Of a DNA stretch of 64,000 nucleotides, positions 57,664-64,000 are shown in pieces. The stretch's first letter is position 1; the number at the start of each line of letters is the position of its first letter. The stretch spans positions 62,001 through 126,000 of the forward strand of contig JAGZMM010000005.1 in NCBI GenBank assembly GCA_018364155.1, written 5' to 3'. This stretch comes from Clostridiales bacterium (lineage in GTDB: Bacteria > Bacillota > Clostridia > Oscillospirales > Acutalibacteraceae). A program made the translations under genes and the position numbers. The notes beneath the pieces were generated by a model, which was not told the DNA's origin, did no database searches, and worked only from the letters and a program-made list of their open reading frames with translations.

Positions 57664-58266
57664 ATGCTTACCATTGCACAGATTCGGGATTACGCCATTG
57701 GGCGGTCGACCTTCGGCGGTTACAAGTCGGACGATGTGGACGTGTTCCGGGAAGAGGTTTTGGAAACCTGCGAGAAGCTGTTTAAGGACAACCAGGAGCT
57801 GATTCAGAAGCTGCAGGTGCTGGCGGCTAAGATTGAGGAGTACCGCAGCGAGAGCGATGAAATACGCGAAATCATGGTTTCCGCCAAGAAGACCGCTAAG
57901 GAAGTGCTGGACCAGGCCAATGCTGAGGCGGAGAAAATCAAGGGAGACGCTCAGGCTCAGGTGCAGGAAATTATGAAGGAAGCCACCGTGCAGGCGGATG
58001 CCATCATTGGCGATACCAATCGCCAGATTGAACGGGAAAAAGAGCAGCTGGCGAACCTCCGCCAGGAGGTCAGCGGCTTTAAGGCGCGGCTCATCTCCAT
58101 TTACCGGGAGCATATTGAGCTGATTTCCTCTCTGCCCGACGAGGAAGCACCCAAGGAAGAGGCCGGGGAAGCGGAACCGGATACCCAGGCGCAGGCGCCT
58201 GAGGAAAAATCGGGTTGCGAGGCCGATCTCCACGATCCCGACGGGATGAAAAACGAATCCTATTAA
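57664..58266 (+). CDS. divIVA: cell division/polarity protein DivIVA
   Basis: A 200-residue coiled-coil protein. The N-terminal STFGGYKSDDVDVFREEVL is the DivIVA lipid-binding/crossed-loop region, followed by long coiled coils (about 40-150, rich in Ala, Glu, Gln and Lys) and an acidic tail. DivIVA binds curved membrane and recruits division or sporulation partners. I chose ATG at 57664, which follows GGGAGGA; the frame is open further back but overlaps ylmH. 71 bases separate it from ileS. Confidence 0.9.
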   Translation: MLTIAQIRDYAIGRSTFGGYKSDDVDVFREEVLETCEKLFKDNQELIQKLQVLAAKIEEYRSESDEIREIMVSAKKTAKEVLDQANAEAEKIKGDAQAQVQEIMKEATVQADAIIGDTNRQIEREKEQLANLRQEVSGFKARLISIYREHIELISSLPDEEAPKEEAGEAEPDTQAQAPEEKSGCEADLHDPDGMKNESY

Positions 58267-58337
58267 GGAGAGTAGAATCTGTTTGCGCAGGAGAAAGGAA
58301 GATTTCCCTGCCATCCAATAAAGGAGCGAAAACCGTA

Positions 58338-61142
58338 ATGCCTCAGGACTACAACAAGACCCTAAATTTGCCCAAGACCGACTTTTCCATGCGCGCAGGT
58401 CTTCCGAAGAAGGAGCCTGCGATGCTCGAAGAGTGGGAAAAGAGCGGGCGCTATGAAACGCTGATGAAGAAGAACGAGGGCAAGCCTCTCTTTGTTCTCC
58501 ACGACGGCCCTCCCTACGCCAACGGCGACATTCATCTGGGCACGGCCATGAATAAGACACTCAAGGACATGATTGTGCGCTATAAGAACATGGCGGGCTT
58601 TCAGGCACCGTATGTCCCCGGATGGGACACTCACGGCCTGCCCACCGAGCTCAAGGCGCGCAAAAAGGCGGGTGTGGAGAACTCCACCACCATTTCGCCG
58701 GTGGAGCTTCGCAAGATCTGCCGGGAGTTTGCTTTGGGGTACTTGGACGACCAGCGCAACCAATTTAAGCGTCTGGGTGTTCTGGGCGAGTGGGACCATC
58801 CGTATATCACTCTGCTGCCGGAATACGAGGCCAAGCAGATCGAGCTGTTCGGCGAGATGGCGCTCAAGGGCTACATCTATAAGGGCTTAAAGCCGGTTTA
58901 CTGGTGCCCGGACTGCGAGACGGCGTTGGCGGAGGCGGAGATCGAGTATGCAAACGATCCGTGCTATTCCATTTATGTGAAGTTCGCCGTCAAGGACGAC
59001 AAAGGCAAGCTCTCCGCCATGGGAGTAGACCCGGCGAAGACTTCGGTGGTCATTTGGACCACCACCACCTGGACCATTCCGGCAAACGTGGCCATCTGCT
59101 TAGGACCGGACTTTACCTATGCGGTCATCAAAACCGGGGATGAATACCTGATTATGGCCGAGGAGCTTTATAAGAACGCCATGAAGGCGGCGGGCATAGA
59201 AGAATACGAAGTGGTGGGTACCCTGCCGGGCAGAGAGCTCGAATATGTGGTGACCCAGCATCCGTTTTTGGATCGGGAGTCCCTGGTCATCCTGGGCGAT
59301 CATGTTACCCTGGAATCGGGTACCGGCTGTGTACATACGGCGCCGGGCCACGGCGTGGAAGACTACGACGTGTGCAAAAAGAATTACCCCCAGCTTCCCA
59401 TTGTGGTCCCGGTGGACAGCAAGGGCCGCATGACCAAGGAAGCGGGCGAGCAGTTCGCCGGCCTTTCCACCGACGAGGCCAACAAGGCCATCGCCGCGGA
59501 GCTGGAGCAAAGAGGCGCTCTTTTTGCGATGGAAAAAATCCACCACGATTATCCCCATTGCTGGCGGTGCAAAAAGCCGGTGCTGTTCCGGGCGACCGAA
59601 CAGTGGTTCTGCTCGGTGGAGCAGTTTAAGGAGCAGGCGGTCAAGGCCATCGAAGATGTCACCTGGACCCCCGCCTGGGGCCAGGACCGGATTACCTCCA
59701 TGGTGCGTGACCGGGCCGACTGGTGTATTTCCCGGCAGCGCAAGTGGGGCGTGCCCATCCCGATTGTGTATTGTAAGGACTGCGGCAAGCCCATCGTCAC
59801 CAAGGAGAGCATTGAAAAAATCGCTTCCGTCTTCCGTATGGAAGGGTCGGACAGCTGGTTTGTGAGAGACGCGGCGGATTTCCTGCCCGAAGGCTTTGTC
59901 TGTCCGGAATGCGGCTCCAAGAACTTTGAAAAAGAAAAAGACATCATGGACGTCTGGTTTGATTCGGGCGTTTCCCATGCGGCCGTCTGCGATGCAAGAG
60001 ACTATCTGCAGTGGCCGGCGGACCTGTACCTGGAAGGCGCGGACCAGTACCGCGGCTGGTTCCAGTCCTCTTTGCTGACCTCGGTGGCCTGGCGGGGCAA
60101 GGCGCCCTATAAGGCGGTGCTTACCCACGGCTGGGTGGTGGACGGCAAAGGAGAGAAGATGAGCAAATCCCTCGGAAACGGCATTTTGCCCTCTGAGATC
60201 ATCGAAAAATACGGCGCGGATATCCTGCGGTTGTGGGTGGCGTCTTCCGACTATCAGGTGGACGTGCGCATTTCGCCGGATATTTTAAGCCAGCTTTCCG
60301 AAGCCTACCGCAAAATCCGCAACACTGCCCGGTTCATTCTGGGCAACCTGGGCGACTTTGACCCGGATAAGGACACGGTGGCGGACAGCGCTCTTGAACC
60401 CATCGACCGCTGGGCGCTCATGCGTCTCGATGAGCTGATCGGCGTGGTCAGAGACGCGTACGATTCCTACGAGTTCCACCGGATTTCCCATGCGGTGCAG
60501 AATTTCTGCGTCATCGACCTGTCCAACTTCTACCTGGATGTGATCAAGGACCGGCTTTATGTGGAGAAGATCGACAGCCCCTCCCGCCGGGCGGCCCAGA
60601 CGGTGATTTACCGGGTGCTCGACGCTATGACCCGAATGCTCACCCCGATTTTGGCCTTCACGGCCGAGGAAATCTGGCAGGCCATGCCTCATGATTCCTC
60701 TGCCGACAAGGAAGCCGCCATCTTCAATGACTTCCCGAAGGTCTCCGGCCTTATCCACGACGAGGAGTTCCTCTCCCGCTGGACGAAGATCCACGCCATC
60801 CGAGAGGATGTGAAGAAGGCGCTGGAGCTGGCACGTAACAGCAAGGTAATCGGCGCGTCGCTGGAAGCAAAGGTAACGCTGACCTGTGACGGCGAACTTT
60901 ACGACTTTGTGCGCTCGGTGGAAAAAGAACTTCCGGCGGTGTTCATCGTTTCCAAGGTGCAGGTGCAAAAGGGAAGCGCCGGCGGCTTCAAGGGTGAAGA
61001 GGTGGACGGCCTGTTCGTCACGGTGGAGAAAGCGGACGGCGAAAAGTGCGAACGCTGCTGGACTTATGAAGAATCGGTGGGCAGCGATTCGGAGCATCCT
61101 ACCCTGTGCGCTCGCTGCGCGGCCATCCTGAAAGCAGAATAA
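58338..61142 (+). CDS. ileS: isoleucyl-tRNA synthetase
   Basis: IleRS, 934 residues, charges tRNA-Ile. Features: GPPYANGDIHLGTAMNK (HIGH box), an editing domain in the middle, GEKMSKSLGNG (KMSKS box), and a C-terminal zinc site (CERCW and CARC). I chose ATG at 58338 because it gives the usual start MPQDYNKTLNLP and has AAGGAG upstream; the earlier ATG at 58215 lies inside divIVA. No T-box was found in the 71-base gap, so it is probably transcribed with divIVA. Confidence 0.97.
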   Translation: MPQDYNKTLNLPKTDFSMRAGLPKKEPAMLEEWEKSGRYETLMKKNEGKPLFVLHDGPPYANGDIHLGTAMNKTLKDMIVRYKNMAGFQAPYVPGWDTHGLPTELKARKKAGVENSTTISPVELRKICREFALGYLDDQRNQFKRLGVLGEWDHPYITLLPEYEAKQIELFGEMALKGYIYKGLKPVYWCPDCETALAEAEIEYANDPCYSIYVKFAVKDDKGKLSAMGVDPAKTSVVIWTTTTWTIPANVAICLGPDFTYAVIKTGDEYLIMAEELYKNAMKAAGIEEYEVVGTLPGRELEYVVTQHPFLDRESLVILGDHVTLESGTGCVHTAPGHGVEDYDVCKKNYPQLPIVVPVDSKGRMTKEAGEQFAGLSTDEANKAIAAELEQRGALFAMEKIHHDYPHCWRCKKPVLFRATEQWFCSVEQFKEQAVKAIEDVTWTPAWGQDRITSMVRDRADWCISRQRKWGVPIPIVYCKDCGKPIVTKESIEKIASVFRMEGSDSWFVRDAADFLPEGFVCPECGSKNFEKEKDIMDVWFDSGVSHAAVCDARDYLQWPADLYLEGADQYRGWFQSSLLTSVAWRGKAPYKAVLTHGWVVDGKGEKMSKSLGNGILPSEIIEKYGADILRLWVASSDYQVDVRISPDILSQLSEAYRKIRNTARFILGNLGDFDPDKDTVADSALEPIDRWALMRLDELIGVVRDAYDSYEFHRISHAVQNFCVIDLSNFYLDVIKDRLYVEKIDSPSRRAAQTVIYRVLDAMTRMLTPILAFTAEEIWQAMPHDSSADKEAAIFNDFPKVSGLIHDEEFLSRWTKIHAIREDVKKALELARNSKVIGASLEAKVTLTCDGELYDFVRSVEKELPAVFIVSKVQVQKGSAGGFKGEEVDGLFVTVEKADGEKCERCWTYEESVGSDSEHPTLCARCAAILKAE

Positions 61143-61237
61143 CGAATTTTGGTCACGGTGCGCTGGGGGATTCTCCCGGCGCGCCGTCCCTGTGTTTATG
61201 AAATACCCTTGCGTAAAGCGGGGAAAGGAGCGTTCGT

Positions 61238-61756
61238 ATGCCCCTGATTGTAATTGCGGCGGTGGCCCTGCTGGTGGGAATTGACCAGCTTATTAAGCTG
61301 TGGGCTTCCCAGACACTGGCGCCGGTGGGAAGCATTCCGGTGATCGAAGGCGTGTTCGAGTTTTCCTATGTGGAAAACCGAGGGGCCGCCTTCGGCATTT
61401 TGCAGGACCAACGCTGGATTTTTATTGTACTGACCATTGCGGTAGTAATCGCGGCCATCTGGCTGCTTTTTTCCGGCCGGGTCAAAAGCTGGCTGGTGCG
61501 AACCCCTATCATTCTGGCATTGGCCGGCGGTGTGGGCAACCTGATCGACCGGATTTGGCACGGCTATGTGGTAGACATGTTCTACTTTAAGCTCATTGAC
61601 TTTGCCGTCTTTAACTTTGCGGACGTCTGCGTGGTGGTGGGTTGTATCTGGCTGATTCTGTCCATCCTGTTCGTGCCCGATGCCATTCGGTGGCGCAAAG
61701 CGCCCAGTATCCCAGAAGGAGAAAACGGTGGAGAAACACACGCTGATTCCAAATAG
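61238..61756 (+). CDS. lspA: lipoprotein signal peptidase
   Basis: LspA, 172 residues, a four-helix membrane aspartyl protease that cuts prolipoprotein signal peptides after lipidation, as for PstS above. Motifs: GIDQLIKLWA, YVENRGAAFGIL, and the catalytic dyad region GGVGNLIDRIWHGYVVDM with FNFADVCVVVG. The start ATG at 61238 follows AAAGGAG. It overlaps the pseudouridine synthase gene by 29 bases, so the two are co-translated. A longer C-terminal tail than E. coli LspA is normal in Firmicutes. Confidence 0.96.
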   Translation: MPLIVIAAVALLVGIDQLIKLWASQTLAPVGSIPVIEGVFEFSYVENRGAAFGILQDQRWIFIVLTIAVVIAAIWLLFSGRVKSWLVRTPIILALAGGVGNLIDRIWHGYVVDMFYFKLIDFAVFNFADVCVVVGCIWLILSILFVPDAIRWRKAPSIPEGENGGETHADSK

Positions 61757-62642
61757 AGAAGAGGACGGCCAAAGGCTGGACGTGTTTGTGGCCGCCCGGC
61801 TGCCGGACCTGACCCGCTCTGCTGTCCAGAAGCTGACGGTCCAGGGGCTTTTGACAGTGGCAGGGAAACCCGCCGGGAAGAACCTGCGGGTGCAGGAAGG
61901 CCGGCCGGTGGAGATAACGGTACCAGACCCGGTGGAACTGTCCGCCAAGCCGCAAAACATCCCTCTTACCATCGTTTATGAGGACGACGACCTGCTGGTG
62001 GTCAACAAGCCCAAGGGCATGGTGGTCCACCCGGCCCCCGGCAACCCGGACTCTACGTTGGTCAACGCCTTGCTTTTTCACTGCAAGGACGGCCTTTCCG
62101 GCATCAACGGGGTGCTCCGCCCCGGCATTGTCCACCGCATTGACAAGGACACCAGCGGCCTTTTGATGGTAGCGAAGAACGACTTTGCCCATCAGTCCCT
62201 GGCCGCCCAGATCGCGGCCCATTCCTTTGCCCGGGAATACGAAGCGGTGGTCTACGGCAACGTAAAGGAGAATGAGGGCACTGTGTCCGCCCCCATCGGA
62301 CGGCATCCGGTGGAACGAAAGCGCATGGCGGTGGTCAAGGGCGGCCGGGAAGCGGTCACGCATTTTCGGGTCCTGGCCCGGTACCAGGGTTTCACCCATC
62401 TGCGCTTACGGCTGGAAACCGGGCGCACCCATCAAATCCGGGTGCACATGGCTTATCTGGGCCATCCGGTGGCGGGGGACCCGGTTTACGGCCCCAAAAA
62501 GGTCATTGAGCGGCTGTGCGGCCAGTGCCTGCACGCGAAGGTGCTGGGCTTTGTACACCCGCGCACCGGAGAGGCCATGCGGTTTGAAAGCGAACTGCCC
62601 GGGTATTTCACCGGCTTTTTGCATACCTTGTCTCCCTTATAG
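61728..62642 (+). CDS. RluA/RluD family 23S rRNA pseudouridine synthase
   Basis: A 304-residue enzyme that converts uridines to pseudouridine in large rRNA. It has an N-terminal S4 domain (QRLDVFVAARLPDLTRSAVQ) and a catalytic domain with VHRIDKDTSGLL carrying the catalytic Asp, then RLETGRTHQIRVHMAYLGHPV. I chose GTG at 61728 because it gives MEKHTLIPNRE and has AGAAGGAG before it; ATG at 61680 is within lspA. The exact target (RluD-like 1911/1915/1917) is not certain. Confidence 0.93.
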   Translation: MEKHTLIPNREEDGQRLDVFVAARLPDLTRSAVQKLTVQGLLTVAGKPAGKNLRVQEGRPVEITVPDPVELSAKPQNIPLTIVYEDDDLLVVNKPKGMVVHPAPGNPDSTLVNALLFHCKDGLSGINGVLRPGIVHRIDKDTSGLLMVAKNDFAHQSLAAQIAAHSFAREYEAVVYGNVKENEGTVSAPIGRHPVERKRMAVVKGGREAVTHFRVLARYQGFTHLRLRLETGRTHQIRVHMAYLGHPVAGDPVYGPKKVIERLCGQCLHAKVLGFVHPRTGEAMRFESELPGYFTGFLHTLSPL

Positions 62643-62745
62643 GGGAGGGAAATGCCAATGTGGCGCCTGCCTGAATTTTGCCGAGAGGCGGGCGGACTTT
62701 CCGTAGAACTTAGCCGCCGGCGGCAGCGGCAAAGAGAACCATTCT

Positions 62746-63567
62746 ATGCAAAAACCATTCGAAGGATTTTTATTGGCGTCCGACCTGGACGGCACTCTTT
62801 TAAACGACCAGGGCGTCATCTCTCAGAAGAACATCGACGCGGTACAGGAATTTGTGGACGGCGGCGGCCTTTTTACCATTGCCACCGGCCGGACGGTCAG
62901 CTCCGCCCAGCAGTATGTGGAGAAGCTGGCGGTTAACGCCCCGGTCATCGTCACAAACGGCAGCCTGATGTACGACTACCGCACGAACACCATTCCCTGG
63001 GACGCGCCTTTGCCCCAAGAGGCCCGGGGCCTTGTGCAGGCGGTGCTCGACCATATGCCTCACGTGGGGGTGGAAATCAGCTCCGGGCGGGACCTGTACA
63101 TCCTGAAAGCAAACGCCACCACCCACGAGCATCTCAAGTATGAGAACATCGACGCGGTTTTCTGTACCATGGAGGAGCTTCCTCCCGTTTGGCATAAGGT
63201 GCTCTATGAGCTCCCGCCGGAACACCTGCAGGAAATCATTGATTTCTGCGAAAAGGTTCCCTACCGAGAGGTGGAATACATGCGCTCGGCGAAAATCTTT
63301 TATGAGATGATCCCCAAGGGCGCACACAAGGGCGCGGCTCTCCATGCCCTGGCCGCAAAACTGGGGATTTCACTTGACAAAACCGTCGCAATCGGCGATT
63401 ATTATAATGACTTGGGATTCATAAAAGCGGGCGGCATTGGGATCACGCCCCAAAACGCCCCCGATGACATCAAGAAGCTGGCTGACGTGGTGGTGTGCTC
63501 GAATAACGAGGGCGCCATCGCGGGAGCGGTTTCCTATCTCAGAGGGCTCGTCTCACAAAGCGCGTAG
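62746..63567 (+). CDS. Cof-type HAD-IIB family phosphatase
   Basis: A 273-residue haloacid dehalogenase phosphatase. Motif I is DLDGTLLND near residue 13, motif II VTNGS, the cap IIB domain lies about 85-190, motif III a Lys near 205, and motif IV GDYYNDLGFIK. Members dephosphorylate sugar phosphates, PLP or flavin precursors; the substrate is unknown. The start ATG at 62746 has only a weak AAAGAGAA site. Not tightly coupled to its neighbours (103 bases after the previous gene). Confidence 0.9.
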   Translation: MQKPFEGFLLASDLDGTLLNDQGVISQKNIDAVQEFVDGGGLFTIATGRTVSSAQQYVEKLAVNAPVIVTNGSLMYDYRTNTIPWDAPLPQEARGLVQAVLDHMPHVGVEISSGRDLYILKANATTHEHLKYENIDAVFCTMEELPPVWHKVLYELPPEHLQEIIDFCEKVPYREVEYMRSAKIFYEMIPKGAHKGAALHALAAKLGISLDKTVAIGDYYNDLGFIKAGGIGITPQNAPDDIKKLADVVVCSNNEGAIAGAVSYLRGLVSQSA

Positions 63568-63689
63568 AAGAAGGGAACGGCGTTTTTCTGAGGCGGAGGG
63601 TTTCCCGCTTTTTGAACGCTGCGGCAGTCCAAGGGCTTTTTTCAGCCCGTGCCCGCCGCACATATATTACATAGGAGGAATGCGTAACC

Positions 63690-64000
63690 ATGGACGATGC
63701 AAAAAAAACACAGCTTGCCGTTACGGCGACCCGCGTCCGGATGGGCATCCTGGAAGGCGTTTATAACGCCAAATCCGGCCATCCCGGCGGCTCCCTTTCC
63801 ATTGCCGACTATTTGACCTATCTCTACTTTGAGGAAATGAACATCGACCCGAAGAACCCCAAGTGGGCCGATCGGGATCGTTTTGTCCTTTCGAAGGGCC
63901 ACTGCGCGCCAGCGCTTTACTCGGTGCTGGCTCACCGGGGCTATTTCCCGGTGGAGCACCTTTCCACCCTGCGTAAATTGAGCTCCAACCTCCAGGGCCA
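63690..64000 (+). CDS. transketolase, N-terminal subunit, 3' partial
   Basis: The first 103 residues of a thiamine-diphosphate-dependent transketolase, cut by the window edge. It shows GVYNAKSGHPGGSLSIADYLTYLYF and KGHCAPALYSVLAHRGYF, part of the ThDP-binding domain. In Firmicutes the N- and C-terminal halves are often separate genes, and this start length fits the separate N-terminal subunit; the single-chain form cannot be ruled out from a partial gene. The start ATG at 63690 follows AGGAGG. Confidence 0.93.
   Translation, partial: MDDAKKTQLAVTATRVRMGILEGVYNAKSGHPGGSLSIADYLTYLYFEEMNIDPKNPKWADRDRFVLSKGHCAPALYSVLAHRGYFPVEHLSTLRKLSSNLQG

Noticed and set aside
58267..58337. T-box riboswitch before ileS
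   Set aside because: The gap is only 71 bases and has no T-box motif or terminator.

Overview
The window looks like chromosomal DNA from a Gram-positive anaerobe of the class Clostridia, probably a gut member of the Oscillospiraceae/Ruminococcaceae. The reasons are strong AGGAGG-type ribosome binding sites, frequent TTG and GTG starts, TTGACA-17-TATAAT promoters, hairpin-plus-T-run terminators, SAM-I and FMN riboswitches, a SepF/YlmH/DivIVA division cluster, and GC-rich coding DNA interrupted by AT-rich patches. The order comes from general gene content and was not checked by a search.

Layout. 0-3.9 kb: a sirtuin cut by the window edge, a TfoX-C-like protein, hflX with a frameshift, and a UroD-like protein. 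3.9-8.5 kb (minus): a Gld-type ABC operon (ATPase, permease, GldG-like, DUF4340). 8.7-12.4 kb (minus): an amidohydrolase, two PH-domain membrane proteins and an unknown membrane protein. 12.5-19.3 kb: a complete phosphate module, pstS-pstC-pstA-pstB-phoU-phoB-phoR, with a Pho-box-like promoter and a PstS whose two halves are in swapped order. 19.4-20.2 kb: a ZIP metal transporter. 20.4-22.4 kb: an AT-rich redox island (ferredoxin-nitroreductase, ArsR regulator, flavodoxin-ferredoxin). 22.7 kb: tRNA-Ala(GGC). 23.1-28.0 kb: a small secreted protein followed by a MacB-like ABC system with two FtsX-type permeases and a lipoprotein. 28.0-31.6 kb: a split TauE-like transporter, a structured RNA (perhaps 6S RNA), DUF1292, LarE, a cyclase-family hydrolase and a divergent MarR regulator. 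31.8-37.3 kb: a small Gly-rich protein, TrmL, DegV, a short alpha-glucan phosphorylase and a GH13 enzyme.

37.6-50.0 kb is the transcription/translation core: rpoB, rpoC, rpsL, rpsG, fusA, tuf. 50.3-52.7 kb holds an FMN riboswitch with a RibU-like transporter and a SAM-I riboswitch with metK. 52.9-63.6 kb is a dense plus-strand run: a small membrane protein, miaA, a HlyD-like protein, YggS, sepF, ylmH, divIVA, ileS, lspA, rluD-like and a Cof-type HAD phosphatase. The window ends inside a transketolase N-terminal subunit gene.

The most notable items are the circularly permuted PstS, the secreted-protein/dual-permease ABC cassette, a 10-bp tandem duplication that breaks hflX, two 54-bp near-loopless palindromes, and hairpins that contain the -35 box of the next promoter. 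No CRISPR array, transposase, integrase or rRNA was seen.
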